From contig CAZCLJ010000152.1 in the NCBI GenBank assembly GCA_964499465.1, forward strand, positions 1 to 11,214: 11,214 nucleotides of DNA, read 5' to 3'. Below the pieces are notes generated by a model. The model worked only from the letters and a program-made list of their open reading frames with translations. It had not been told where the DNA came from and did not search any database. The translations under genes were made by a program, and so were the position numbers. The DNA is from JAAYJM01 sp964499465. Its GTDB lineage: Bacteria > Bacteroidota > Ignavibacteria > Kapaibacteriales > UBA2268. This document shows positions 1 through 8,358 of this stretch, piece after piece; positions within the stretch are counted from its first letter, which is position 1, and every line of letters begins with the position of its first letter.

Positions 1-34
1 AGTGGTTAAAAAAATTTTCTGGATTCTTCACTTC

Positions 35-93
35 GTTCAGAATGACTGTGTTAAAGAATGTCATCTCCATTTATATAAAGCACTTTCTTTATC
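35..93 (-). repeat. Inverted copy of the downstream repeat core (left element, distal part)
   Basis: The reverse complement of this 59-base stretch aligns without gaps to 10702-10760 in the right-hand repeat, with 51 of 59 positions matching by eye. The match includes an exact 20-base run ending in the GTCATTCTGAAC motif. Just outside it, 21-34 continues into GGATTCTTCACTTC, so 21-46 reads as the reverse complement of a GTCATTCTGAACGAAGTGAA-type motif. From memory, I recognise that motif as a widely dispersed intergenic repeat in Bacteroidota-like genomes. No coding potential is visible here. Confidence 0.85.
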
Positions 94-338
94 TTCAGAA
101 CTCTTGACTCCATAACCAAAATAAAGGAGTTAGGAGAATTGTTTCGTAAAGAACAAATTCGCAGTTAGCGATTAATATCTTATTAGTTATTTGTCATTAG
201 TCATCGGTCATTAGTTTGTAACTACTAATAACGAATGACGAATAACGAATGACCTATTGGAAATATTTACATTCAAATTTAACTTCTTATAATAAAAAAT
301 GCGAAACAACAAACTACGAGGCATCAGGAGTTCTGATC
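94..338. other. Non-coding stretch that splits the left repeat element
   Basis: This roughly 245-base stretch separates the two parts of the left element. It has no counterpart in the right-hand 288-base unit, where the corresponding parts are directly adjacent. It contains no open frame of useful length on either strand. Its only clear structure is the imperfect palindrome at 193-253. It may be an insertion into the left element, or the right unit may have lost it; the sequence alone cannot decide. Confidence 0.6.
193..253. repeat. 61-base imperfect palindrome with GTCAT/ATGAC ends
   Basis: The left arm (193-216) and the reverse complement of the right arm (230-253) match at about 19 of 24 positions. 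The right arm is itself a short direct repeat (GAATGAC, GAATAAC, GAATGAC). The unit starts with GTCAT and ends with ATGAC, exactly as do the four hairpin units at the right end of the window. This suggests it belongs to the same broad family of palindromic intergenic repeats. It would form a long hairpin in RNA or a cruciform in DNA. Confidence 0.7.
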
Positions 339-395
339 TGGGGGTTCGAAATGACAAATAAACATATTTTATCATTAAAAGCAACTTGGTATTAG
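339..395 (-). repeat. Inverted copy of the downstream repeat (left element, proximal part)
   Basis: The reverse complement begins with CTAATACCAAGTTGCTTT (395 to 378), identical to 10649-10666. After a short divergent AT-rich spacer it resumes with GTCATTTCGAACCCCC (355-340), identical to 10685-10700. The overall alignment needs a net 4-base length difference in the spacer. The element lies directly after the giant gene's terminator. Read along that gene's strand, it has the same orientation as the right-hand repeats have relative to their upstream gene. Confidence 0.85.
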
Positions 396-398
396 GAT

Positions 399-434
399 AA
401 AAAAAAGCCCGATATTCTTGCGAATACCGGACTT
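399..434 (-). terminator. Rho-independent terminator of the giant secreted-protein gene
   Basis: Read on the minus strand, arms at 433-422 and 417-406 form a continuous 12-base-pair stem with two G-U wobbles. The stem closes on a GCAA loop (a GNRA tetraloop) and is followed by a run of eight U residues (complement of 399-406). The hairpin starts about 20 bases after the stop codon at 455-457. It is the clearest intrinsic terminator in the window and assigns the 3' end of the giant transcript. Confidence 0.9.
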
Positions 435-454
435 ATGTTATTAATCATCTATGA

Positions 455-691
455 TTATTTTTGAACCATCATCATAGTAGAAACGGAATTTGAGCCAGAA
501 CGTAATACAACGTTATAAGCACCGGTAGTAAAGTTGCTTGCATCGAAGCTAACTTTGTAAGTACCAGCAGTATAATATTTACTATCTATTCTTGCTATTT
601 CTTCTGCTCTAATATTGTAGATAATGATTTCAGCATTATCGTCATTAACTAAAGTGAATTCAAAGTAAGTTAAACCAGAAACTGGATTAGG
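455..691 (-). other. C-terminal T9SS (Por) type A sorting domain, coding segment
   Basis: Residues 2554-2631 have the layout of the type A sorting domain. An NP start (2555-2556) leads to a strand ending FEFTL, then a hydrophobic IIIYN strand followed by a turn, a GTYKVSFD strand, an FTTGAYNVVL strand, and a final short strand ending in lysine (MMMVQK). In known T9SS cargo this domain directs outer-membrane translocation and is then usually removed. The family assignment rests on pattern recognition. Confidence 0.85.
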
Positions 692-3600
692 AGTATTGCG
701 AATATTCATAACAGCAACTCCATTATCAGTAACAGTGGATTTTGCCATAAATACTGAATTTTCTGAATAAACAACATCATCAAGTTCAAGTCCGCTTATT
801 GTTTCGGTAATTGAAGTTAAGTTCAGGTTTGTATAATTGTTTGTCTTTGGATTATACAATTTAACTGTTAAAACTTCGCCATTGCTTGCGCCTTCTAAAG
901 TTTCAGTTTGATTATCATCACCCCAGATATTAGCAGCAACAACGCCATTTTGAACATAACCACTACCGATTATCTCACCATTAATGTTATAAACACCAAC
1001 TTCGCAACCATCATTTGCACCTTCAATTTGAATTAATAAAGTAGCAGAGTTGCCAGTTCTGGTAACAGAAGGAATCAAATGTTTTGGATTTGGAGTTTCA
1101 AGCACTCCTGCTGAAGCTCTACCTGCACCATTAGCCGGATAAGTTAAGTTTGCAGTATTAGTTACATTGAAGTAGTAAGCTTCGCCGGGATTTAAATCAC
1201 CGATTGTATTCAATCCCCAAGATGGAACATAAACACCACCTACATTATTTTTAGCAATCACAAGGTTGGTTCCTAATGATTCTAAAGCTGTAGCAGCATT
1301 CATTGAGTTGTTACGCAGATATGGTGATAAGTTCCAACCAGAAGTTAATGGAACTGGAGTTGATTCCGGAGCTACTGCAAAACCGCTGAATGTCAATTCA
1401 GAAGCTTGATTCATATTTGCAATATAGCCATCATATAAATTCCATTGTTCAATTTCATTAATGTTATAGGGAGGAGCATACATTTGACCTGCACCATTCT
1501 TCAAAATATTCAAGTTTGTTACTATTGGTGCAAACAAGTTTACTAAATTGTTATCATCTAAAGTAATATAACTTGAAATCATATTCCAGCCAGTAAGCAT
1601 TGCAACATTTTGCATTTCAGGAACAATGACGTTAAGAGAGCCAACGATTGAGAAACCATTGATTGAATAGAAGTCATCGCCGAGTATGAAAGTAGCAGTT
1701 GCATTATATTCAATGAGTGCCTGTCCGTCCCAAACTCTGAATGTATATGGTTCATTAACTTCATAACCATCTTTAATTGCTGTCAGAGCATCATCACCCC
1801 AAACAGTAATTCCAACGTTATTTCCAGTCCAAATGCCATAACCAGCACAGTACCAATCATCTGGTGTTCTTTGGTAGAATAAACCAATCGCATCACCTTC
1901 CATAAACGGACGGTCGCCTATCATATAATTAGCATTTGCCTGAATAACAACAGTAGCATCATTTCCAGTTTGTTCAATAACTACCCAAGGAATATTTGGA
2001 CGTGTTGTAAATGACCAGATTGCTGACCAAGGACCTTGTGTTCCTAAAGCTGTAACTGACCTTACTCTCCACCAGTATTCAGTTGAGAATTCTAAATTAG
2101 TGCCGACTAAGAAATTAGTTTCAGTTGTAAGTTCATTAACTAATAAATTATCGAAGGAAGAATTTGTTGATAATTGAACTCTGTAATTTGCTGCTTCTTC
2201 AACGCTTGTCCAAGTTAAAGATGGATTTAATATGATGCCGGTTGCTCCATCTTCAGGTATAGCTAAAGTTGGTGCTGGTGGTGGTGGTTCTGTTGGACCG
2301 CCGCTGAACATCATATTTGGTCTGTCCATTGATAAGGTAGCAGCGTTTGGAGCTGTACAAACTATTGCATTGTCATTCCTGACATAACGAACTGAATTGT
2401 ATGTTGTAGTTGTATAATATGTACTTTGGTTATCAGTATATGAACTGTTATTAAAGCATATATCAATAAGAATGTTAGAAACGCCGTCCCATGGAAATGG
2501 AGTAGTAAATTGGTGTGTATTCCAACCAAGTATATTTGTGAGTGATGCATTTAGATAAACAGATGTAAAATTATCAACATCCCAAATATTATCTAATACA
2601 GTTGCTGTAGTTGTTTTTAATCTTATTTCAAAGTTAGTTAAAGCAGTGGCTGTGTTTAAAGTGGCAACATTAAATGATAATGACGTTAAATCGCCAGCCA
2701 AACCACCTGCAGCAAGAATTTCAGAAGCTAATACTAATATTTGATGCTTTGCACCCCAATACCAGTTACCATAAGGTGCCGGATATCCAGTGTTAGAATT
2801 AGCAGTAGTTCCATCGCCAACAACAAAGAATGAACCAGTTTGGAATGACCAGATTTCAGACCAGGGGCTTGTATATGCAAAATTAGAAGCACGAACTCTC
2901 CAGTAATAATATGAGTTCATATCTAATCCCCATGTTAATTCGGTTTCTGTGGTCATTTGGTCTAAGACTAAAGTATTGAAACCTAAGTCAGAGGCAACTT
3001 GAACCTGATAATCAGAAGCTGTTAAGACATCTGTCCATTCAAAATGAATTGTTGCTGGAATACCAGTTGAACCATTATCCGGAGCAATTAATGCTGGAGC
3101 ATATAATGGACCGACAGTAGTAAATCTCCAAACTCCAGACCAATATGTCCATTCATCATCAATGAAAGCTCTTACTTTCCAGTAATGCATTGTTACTGGG
3201 TCAAGGTCTTCCAATTCAAAAGAAGTTCCAGTTAATGCATCATTGTCAACAATTGTAGTTAAGAAATCTGGAGAATCAGATACCATTAAATGATATGTTG
3301 TAGCTCCTTCTAAAGCTTCCCAAGTTAATGTTACATCTGGTTCAGTTAATGAATTATTATATGGTGATAATAAGGTAACATAATTACCCATTGGCATAAA
3401 TGTATATTTCTTATTAGCTAAAGTAACAACAGTAGCAGCATTAATTGAATTGTTTGATTCAGTTGATGATACTGTTGCAGGTGTTCCGGGAGTAACGCTT
3501 ATGAAATCCATAATTCCACCGGCTAAACCATTAATACCAGTTGAAACTGTCCAGCCAGTATAAGCAGCAGTCATTGGTCCATAATTAAATGTAATGAATC

Positions 3601-6600
3601 CGCTTGATTCGTATATTCTAACCTGGAAATTGCAAAGGTCAGTTGATGCACCCAAACGATATGTGTTTCTGTATTGAATGGCATACACTCTGTTTGGTTC
3701 AGCGCCTTCAACTCTGTATGTAATATCAGTTGAGTATAAGTCATCCCAAAGAGGAGCAAGCATTTTAATATCTGTTGTTGATGCAAGATTATTACCGAGT
3801 GAGTTTAATGTTCCACCGCCTAATCTAACCCAACCATTTGTGCAAATTCTTATAGTATTGAATTCGGCACCAGCATAAACAAAAGTAAACGGTAAATCGA
3901 AATTTGCACCTGCATCATCACCAGTTACATTTGTTGCAGTTCCGTCTGTGAATTCTGTGTAAAATTCATCTTCTTCAACAAATAGATAAGAAGTAGTATT
4001 AACCATTATCATTGTAGTAAATGACCAGATTTCTGACCATAAACCAATATTATCGCCTGTATAGCCGCGAACTCTCCAATAATATTGTGTATTATTTTCA
4101 AGTGCATAATCTGCTGGTAATGTTAAACTTGTATTAATCAAATCTGTAGTACTATAAATTATGCTTGTAAAATCTGGAGTATTAGACAATTCAAATTCAT
4201 AATTTGCAGCTCCTATTAATGCCTGCCAGGTAAATGTTGGTAAAACAATTACTCCAGTAGCAACATTAGCCGGAGTTAATAAAGTAACTGGAGGAAGAGG
4301 ACCGGTTGTAACAAATATCCAAACCTGTGACCAGTAGCTTTCGACTGAACCGTCAGAAGCATTTGCTCTCCAGTAATAAAGTGAAGATTCATCAAGTGCA
4401 TCTGCTTCAGTAACCTGATATTGTGAGGTTTCTAATCCGGTTTCCTCAAGAACTATATTTGTAAAATCAGCAGTAGTTGATACCTGGAATGAATAAGATA
4501 TTGCACCTAATACATCTTCCCAATCAAACAACGGAGTTACTGGATTTTCTAATGAATTATTAATTGGTTCTACTAACTGTGGTGGAAGTAAGCCAGATAT
4601 ATCCATTGTAAATCGCATATTGGGGCGATTGGGTGAAAATACTGGGGATATCGGATTATCAGTACAAAGATTTAGATTTGCATCCTGATTACGATATGCT
4701 ACTGTATTAACTGGTGTGACTGTATAATAATGAGAAGCATTTTGAGTATAACCTCCATCTGTGACGAAACAGGTTTCAAGTAAAATATTTGAAGCGCCGT
4801 CCCATTCAAATGGAGTATCGAAAGTATGAGTGTTCCAGCCAACTATTGGTTGGTATGAAGGAGCTGCTACATAAACTGTAGTAAAGCCCTCATATTCAAA
4901 AGTTGTCATTGTGGTTTGGGTTGTTGTTTTAATTTTTATAGTAAAGTTTTCTAAAGCATCGCAATTATTGACTGCAAAAATATCAAACGACATTGCAGTG
5001 ATTAAACCGGGTAAACCACCTGCTGCAAGATATTCTTCGGCAGTAATAAGGATTTGATGCCTTGCGCCCCAGTAAAATCTTCCATAAGGAGCTGGATAAC
5101 CTGATGTTGAGTTATAAGTTTCTCCATTTCCAATTGTAACAATAGAACCAGTTGAGTAAGCCCAAATCTCTGACCATGGGCTAATATTAGTGCCGTTAGT
5201 TGCAGAAGCACGCCACCAGTAATCAGTTTGTAATGCTAACGTTGATGGAATATATACTGTTCCGGCTATATTTTCATCAACAATAATTTCAGTAAAATCT
5301 GCATTTGTTGAGATTTGAATATTATACATATCAGCACCGAATACTGCTTCCCAAACTAATGGATTATCCGGAGCAAGTCCTTCAGAACCATCAAATGGAC
5401 TTACTAAAACAGGTGCTTCAAGAGGACCTTCAGTAATAAACTTCCAACCTTGAGACCAGTAACCAATTACGCCTTCAGCTTCGCCTTTGGCTCTCCAGTA
5501 AAACTGTGTTGTTGCGGCTAATTGGGTAGTTAATGTGTGGTTTGTAGTTGGAACTGAAAGGCCTACAACAATATTAGTAAATTCTGCGTCTGTTGCAACC
5601 TGTAAATAGTAAGAAGTTGCACCTTCAACAGCATTCCACTCAAATTGTGTTAATCTTTGAACGCCAAGTGAATTATTCAATGGTGAAATAAGCGACGGTG
5701 GTGGTAAATCATCACCTAAATCAGTTTCATAAGCACCTATTGTTGGAGGATTAATTCTTGGATTTCCTAAAATATCAAAAGGTAAACTTTCAATGAAGGT
5801 TCCAGCTCCAACAAGCGGTGAACTTGGATTAGGTGCTAAGTTATCGTCAGCAGTATAATCTGGCAATACATTTAATGAACTTAAATCCTGAAGAGTTGCT
5901 GCCTGCCACTCTTCAAAAGTTTGATACCAGGTCGCGCCTAATTTACCAATATAACCCGGATTTAACTCACCAATATAATAGTTGTTGTAATCAATATTAG
6001 TAAAAACTGTATTTGTTCCCGCATGATGAATACAAGTTGGAGTTGAACCTTCAAGACCAACTAATGTATTTGATAATGTATTATCGCGGATATCAAGTCC
6101 GGTTATGGCAGTAGATGTAGCAATAATACAGGCAGACAATGACCCGTTTGTATAGCCACCTGTTCCATCTTGCTGTGTTCCGTATAAGTGAATGCTATTA
6201 TGCAAAATGCTTATATTTGTTCCACCAACAATTCTAATACCAAATGGATTATAAGCAGTATTTGTAGCATTATAATTTGTTGTTACCAAATCGTAAATTG
6301 CATTATTTGCAATTAGAATATTATCATTACCTGTTGAAGTTGTAATATTTATACCATGTGCACCGCCGTAAGTGTATGCAGTATGCCAAAGAGTATGAAT
6401 TCTATTATTTGTAATGATTGAATTGCCATTGCCTGTTCCAATTTGGAAACCAATGCAATAATTTGAAACATTATATTGGCCCAGATTATGAACATGGTTT
6501 CCATCAATTAAAGCACCTGGGCAGTAATACATATTAATAGCGATTTCGCCAAGAGATTCGGCTAATTCATCATCACCGAACTCATTATTTAGTATTTGTA

Positions 6601-8350
6601 AGTTTTCATAAGTTCCGGCTGATGAAGCATAAGCATTAACTCCGCCATAATAAACTTTTTTAAACTTATTATTTTCGATTAAGCAGTTGTCGTGGTCGTA
6701 ACCGGTTGGAGCAGTATCAAGTGGAAGACCACCCAGAACAATACCCATAGAAGTTGTAATAGTTCTATCGTATCCGACTATTTCGCAATTTCGGATAGTA
6801 ACATCAGTACAACCTTCACCGGCTGCATTACCAATTAAGAACACTACACAGGAAGGTCCTGCAGTAGCAGTATTAATTATATGAAGGTTTCTTTCGCCTT
6901 CATTTAATTCGCCGTCGATTATTACTCGGTCAGCTCCGTTAAGGACAATGACTCCATTACCAGCAAATTCGCCTTGAATAGTGCGGTCAGTGCCTTCAGG
7001 TGTAATTGTTAAATAATATCCACCTCCACCAATTTCTGTCCAGGGATTAATCACAACAGGGGCTTCTTCATACAAATCGCTTATTATTTGAAGTGTTGTA
7101 TTACCAGCTAAACCTAAAACATTTAAATCAGCAGCAAAAGTATTTAAATTTGGATAATCGCCTCCATCTCCAACTGTAATTTCACCACTTAAAGGACCTT
7201 TTATTTCTCTTCCTCCTTCAGGGGCAGTAGTTGTTGGTATTTCTTCAATACCGTTTATTGTGTATGAATTACACTCAGCATCAAGAAAATTACCAATGGT
7301 TGCATCAGTAGAAACATCATAACATAGCCAAAAATAATTGAAGCTACCTAATAATAATTGTTCGCCAGCAATTATAAACTCACCACTTGGTGAATTTACT
7401 GTATTGCCATATTGAGTGGTTGTAGCAAATTCTGGTGAATTACCTGTATAATACATTTTCGCATTTGAAATATCTGCTGGTAATGTAGTTCCTTCAGTAT
7501 TCAATACAAACTGTGATAAATTCATTGGAGACAAAGAACCATACATTTCTACTCTAACTTGAATAATAACTTGGTCGATTGCTCCAACAACAACAGCATT
7601 TGTATTCTGAAATACTTCACCACCAACATATTCTTGGTCAACTAAAGAGTATCTATAAATTAAGCCATTGTCGGGTAAAGTAGCAGTTGTCAAAGCGCAG
7701 GTACTGGTATTTAAAACACCCGGTTCTGATGTTGACCAAAAGTTTGTTCCTTCTGTAACCATACGGTTATTGAAATCAGCATTACTTAAGCCACGAATAC
7801 CTACTTGAGGGGTTCTATTTGTTTCGTTTTTTGTAAGAGAACCATATACTATTTCAATCGTATTTGTTGTTTCGTATAATTTTATCTGAAAGTTAAAGAT
7901 ATCACCTTCGCCAGTAGTTCCGTAACATTTATAATTTTGCCACTGAACTGTTAAAACTCTATCGGGAGCTTCACCTTCTGTCAGGGACATTAATTCACCT
8001 GTTGCCGAACCCTGTAGGTCCATTGATAGGACAGCAACAACGTTATTATATGTTGTTTGACTTATACCTGTATAGGAACTTCCAATAGTAGTTCCCATAC
8101 ATATCCAGCCATTTGTTTGTATGCTAATTGCATCGTAATCAGTTCCAAGCCAATTAAATGTAAATCCTATTGGAATATTTGGAAAACTTGTATCATCATT
8201 AGTAGCGACCCCATGAACTGTTCCACCGTAAATTGGTGTATAAGTTCCAAGTTCACTTGAAAAAGCATATTGGGTTACTTGTGCATTCGTTAGCAATGGC
8301 ACTAACAAAAATAATGCACTTAGAATTAGAAAATTCGTTAGTTTTTTCAT
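455..8350 (-). CDS. Giant multidomain secreted protein with T9SS type A sorting domain
   Basis: This 2631-residue protein is probably exported by Sec, crosses the outer membrane by the type IX system, and ends at the surface or outside the cell. Residues 1-23 are a signal peptide with likely cleavage at A23-Q24. Residues 27-237 look like a nidogen-type beta-sandwich (TNGW motif at 79-82). Residues 241-368 resemble the BNR-associated N-terminal domain. Residues 390-876 are a parallel beta-helix ending in the typical TIGAYE. Three super-repeats follow (884-1253, 1254-1655, 1656-2018), each two FN3-like domains plus one larger module. Then come FN3-like domain 7 (to 2116), a small domain (2120-2243), two GWN repeats (2250-2405), a relative of that small domain (2424-2537), and the sorting domain (2554-2631). 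The start is supported by AAGGAG eight bases upstream. No catalytic motif is recognisable, so a role in adhesion, matrix or glycan binding is inference. Domain names are from memory of the families. Confidence 0.95.
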   Translation of the reverse strand: MKKLTNFLILSALFLLVPLLTNAQVTQYAFSSELGTYTPIYGGTVHGVATNDDTSFPNIPIGFTFNWLGTDYDAISIQTNGWICMGTTIGSSYTGISQTTYNNVVAVLSMDLQGSATGELMSLTEGEAPDRVLTVQWQNYKCYGTTGEGDIFNFQIKLYETTNTIEIVYGSLTKNETNRTPQVGIRGLSNADFNNRMVTEGTNFWSTSEPGVLNTSTCALTTATLPDNGLIYRYSLVDQEYVGGEVFQNTNAVVVGAIDQVIIQVRVEMYGSLSPMNLSQFVLNTEGTTLPADISNAKMYYTGNSPEFATTTQYGNTVNSPSGEFIIAGEQLLLGSFNYFWLCYDVSTDATIGNFLDAECNSYTINGIEEIPTTTAPEGGREIKGPLSGEITVGDGGDYPNLNTFAADLNVLGLAGNTTLQIISDLYEEAPVVINPWTEIGGGGYYLTITPEGTDRTIQGEFAGNGVIVLNGADRVIIDGELNEGERNLHIINTATAGPSCVVFLIGNAAGEGCTDVTIRNCEIVGYDRTITTSMGIVLGGLPLDTAPTGYDHDNCLIENNKFKKVYYGGVNAYASSAGTYENLQILNNEFGDDELAESLGEIAINMYYCPGALIDGNHVHNLGQYNVSNYCIGFQIGTGNGNSIITNNRIHTLWHTAYTYGGAHGINITTSTGNDNILIANNAIYDLVTTNYNATNTAYNPFGIRIVGGTNISILHNSIHLYGTQQDGTGGYTNGSLSACIIATSTAITGLDIRDNTLSNTLVGLEGSTPTCIHHAGTNTVFTNIDYNNYYIGELNPGYIGKLGATWYQTFEEWQAATLQDLSSLNVLPDYTADDNLAPNPSSPLVGAGTFIESLPFDILGNPRINPPTIGAYETDLGDDLPPPSLISPLNNSLGVQRLTQFEWNAVEGATSYYLQVATDAEFTNIVVGLSVPTTNHTLTTQLAATTQFYWRAKGEAEGVIGYWSQGWKFITEGPLEAPVLVSPFDGSEGLAPDNPLVWEAVFGADMYNIQISTNADFTEIIVDENIAGTVYIPSTLALQTDYWWRASATNGTNISPWSEIWAYSTGSIVTIGNGETYNSTSGYPAPYGRFYWGARHQILITAEEYLAAGGLPGLITAMSFDIFAVNNCDALENFTIKIKTTTQTTMTTFEYEGFTTVYVAAPSYQPIVGWNTHTFDTPFEWDGASNILLETCFVTDGGYTQNASHYYTVTPVNTVAYRNQDANLNLCTDNPISPVFSPNRPNMRFTMDISGLLPPQLVEPINNSLENPVTPLFDWEDVLGAISYSFQVSTTADFTNIVLEETGLETSQYQVTEADALDESSLYYWRANASDGSVESYWSQVWIFVTTGPLPPVTLLTPANVATGVIVLPTFTWQALIGAANYEFELSNTPDFTSIIYSTTDLINTSLTLPADYALENNTQYYWRVRGYTGDNIGLWSEIWSFTTMIMVNTTSYLFVEEDEFYTEFTDGTATNVTGDDAGANFDLPFTFVYAGAEFNTIRICTNGWVRLGGGTLNSLGNNLASTTDIKMLAPLWDDLYSTDITYRVEGAEPNRVYAIQYRNTYRLGASTDLCNFQVRIYESSGFITFNYGPMTAAYTGWTVSTGINGLAGGIMDFISVTPGTPATVSSTESNNSINAATVVTLANKKYTFMPMGNYVTLLSPYNNSLTEPDVTLTWEALEGATTYHLMVSDSPDFLTTIVDNDALTGTSFELEDLDPVTMHYWKVRAFIDDEWTYWSGVWRFTTVGPLYAPALIAPDNGSTGIPATIHFEWTDVLTASDYQVQVASDLGFNTLVLDQMTTETELTWGLDMNSYYYWRVRASNFAYTSPWSEIWSFQTGSFFVVGDGTTANSNTGYPAPYGNWYWGAKHQILVLASEILAAGGLAGDLTSLSFNVATLNTATALTNFEIRLKTTTATVLDNIWDVDNFTSVYLNASLTNILGWNTHQFTTPFPWDGVSNILIDICFNNSSYTDNQSTYYTTTTYNSVRYVRNDNAIVCTAPNAATLSMDRPNMMFSGGPTEPPPPAPTLAIPEDGATGIILNPSLTWTSVEEAANYRVQLSTNSSFDNLLVNELTTETNFLVGTNLEFSTEYWWRVRSVTALGTQGPWSAIWSFTTRPNIPWVVIEQTGNDATVVIQANANYMIGDRPFMEGDAIGLFYQRTPDDWYCAGYGIWTGNNVGITVWGDDALTAIKDGYEVNEPYTFRVWDGQALIEYNATATFILGDDFYSINGFSIVGSLNVIVPEMQNVAMLTGWNMISSYITLDDNNLVNLFAPIVTNLNILKNGAGQMYAPPYNINEIEQWNLYDGYIANMNQASELTFSGFAVAPESTPVPLTSGWNLSPYLRNNSMNAATALESLGTNLVIAKNNVGGVYVPSWGLNTIGDLNPGEAYYFNVTNTANLTYPANGAGRASAGVLETPNPKHLIPSVTRTGNSATLLIQIEGANDGCEVGVYNINGEIIGSGYVQNGVVAANIWGDDNQTETLEGASNGEVLTVKLYNPKTNNYTNLNLTSITETISGLELDDVVYSENSVFMAKSTVTDNGVAVMNIRNTPNPVSGLTYFEFTLVNDDNAEIIIYNIRAEEIARIDSKYYTAGTYKVSFDASNFTTGAYNVVLRSGSNSVSTMMMVQK
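740..1993 (-). repeat. Duplicated small domains flanking two GWN repeats, near the C-terminus
   Basis: Residues 2120-2243 and 2424-2537 appear to be related domains. Each has a TGN(D/S)AT opening followed by a hydrophobic strand, a GV or GDAI strand, an IWGDD or VWGDD motif, and a later T-F/K-V-W/L strand. Between them, 2250-2405 contains two copies of a unit with the order LTxGWN, then a LxIAKN or LNILKN strand, then a motif of the kind YxPxxxxNxIxxxxxGxxY. The nesting suggests successive duplication and insertion. The relationship is judged by eye. Confidence 0.6.
2297..2836 (-). repeat. Second copy of the GYPAPYG module
   Basis: Residues 1839-2018 match residues 1068-1253 over their full length. 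Shared landmarks in order are GYPAPYG, YWGA(K/R)HQIL, AAGGL, SLSF or AMSF, an IR(I)KTTT strand, FTTVY or FTSVY, GWNTH, PF(P/E)WDG(V/A)SNIL, CF, YYT, and RPNM near the end. This module is common in T9SS-exported proteins of the FCB group. Its function is not known to me. It is preceded by FN3-like domains 5 and 6. Confidence 0.85.
2837..3385 (-). repeat. FN3-like domains 5 and 6
   Basis: Residues 1656-1746 and 1747-1838 are two adjacent FN3-like beta-sandwich domains of about 90 residues. Each shows an LxxPxNxS or LIAPDNGS opening, a TxxWExLxGAxxYxxxVSxSxxF core, a YYW(R/K)VRA strand, and a closing WS(E/G)(I/V)W(S/R)F(T/Q)T. This signature is the same as in domains 1-4 and 7. Such domains usually act as spacers or binding modules in secreted proteins. 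Confidence 0.8.
3386..4003 (-). repeat. Second nidogen-like beta-sandwich module
   Basis: Residues 1450-1655 resemble the N-terminal module at 27-237. Both share an aromatic-rich opening strand, a LPFTF or IGFTF strand, TNGW, a run leading to LAPLWDD or VLSMDLQG, a NRVYAIQ or RVLTVQW strand, FNFQI or CNFQV, I-Y, GxxGL and a late strand. This places a diverged copy of the N-terminal module in the middle of the FN3 array, as the large module of the second super-repeat. Confidence 0.75.
4013..4591 (-). repeat. FN3-like domains 3 and 4
   Basis: Residues 1254-1350 and 1351-1446 are a pair of FN3-like domains. The diagnostic features are the proline-rich linkers (LLPPQLVEP and GPLPPVTLLTP), the FxWEDVLGAxxYxFQVS or FTWQALIGAANYEFELS core, YYWR, and the closing WSQVWIF or WSEIWSF. 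The pair links the first GYPAPYG module to the second nidogen-like module. Confidence 0.8.
4592..5149 (-). repeat. First copy of the GYPAPYG module
   Basis: Residues 1068-1253 form the first of two copies of this roughly 185-residue module (the second is at 1839-2018). It opens right after an FN3 closing strand with an IGNG motif, then GYPAPYG, WGARHQILI, AAGGLPG, an FTIKIKTTT strand, GWNTHTF, FEWDGASNILLE and RPNMRF. Cysteines occur at 1130, 1194 and 1228, but conserved pairing with the second copy is not evident. Confidence 0.85.
5150..5701 (-). repeat. FN3-like domains 1 and 2
   Basis: Residues 884-974 and 975-1067 begin the FN3 array straight after the beta-helix. Both contain SPxxxSxG(L/V), W(N/E)AVxGAxxY, a QV(A)T or QIST strand with xxF, YWRA or WWRA, and a closing WSQGWKF or WSEIWAY. 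They share the short GPLEAP-type linker seen between other pairs, which supports tandem duplication of a two-domain unit. Confidence 0.8.
5723..7183 (-). other. Right-handed parallel beta-helix segment of the giant protein
   Basis: Residues 390-876 start with a GDGGDYPNLNTFAADLN motif, which resembles the N-terminal cap of pectate-lyase-like folds. They continue through many short rungs rich in N, I, V and G, for example VTIRNCEIVG, CLIENNKF, LQILNNEFG, ALIDGNHVHN, SIITNNRIH, ILIANNAIY, ISILHNSIH and LDIRDNTLS. They end with GNPR followed by TIGAYE, the usual end of such domains in FCB secreted proteins. No polysaccharide lyase catalytic triad could be picked out, so enzyme activity is not claimed. 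Confidence 0.85.
8282..8350 (-). other. Sec signal peptide coding segment of the giant protein
   Basis: Residues 1-23 have a KK-bearing N-region, a hydrophobic core (FLILSALFLLVPLL) and a TNA cleavage motif followed by Q24. This is a typical type I signal peptidase site in FCB bacteria. No lipobox cysteine is present, so the protein is not predicted to be a lipoprotein. Confidence 0.9.
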
Positions 8351-8358
8351 AAATAAGA

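Noticed and set aside
441..456. Small palindrome AATCAT-CT-ATGATT next to the stop codon of the giant gene
   Set aside because: It is short, AT-rich and overlaps the gene's 3' end. The adjacent GNRA-loop hairpin with U-run is the better terminator.
1579..5211. Several short open frames of 60-70 codons overlapping the giant gene in other frames (for example 1579-1770, 2362-2550 and 5002-5211 on the minus strand, 3678-3878 on the plus strand)
   Set aside because: They lie wholly inside the well-supported giant gene, have no recognisable domain or ribosome binding site, and their compositions look like out-of-frame reading of repetitive beta-sandwich codons.
8057..8260. 67-codon plus-strand open frame opposite the start of the giant gene
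   Set aside because: It is antisense to a clear signal-peptide and domain-coding region; the cysteine- and serine-rich product resembles no family I recognise.
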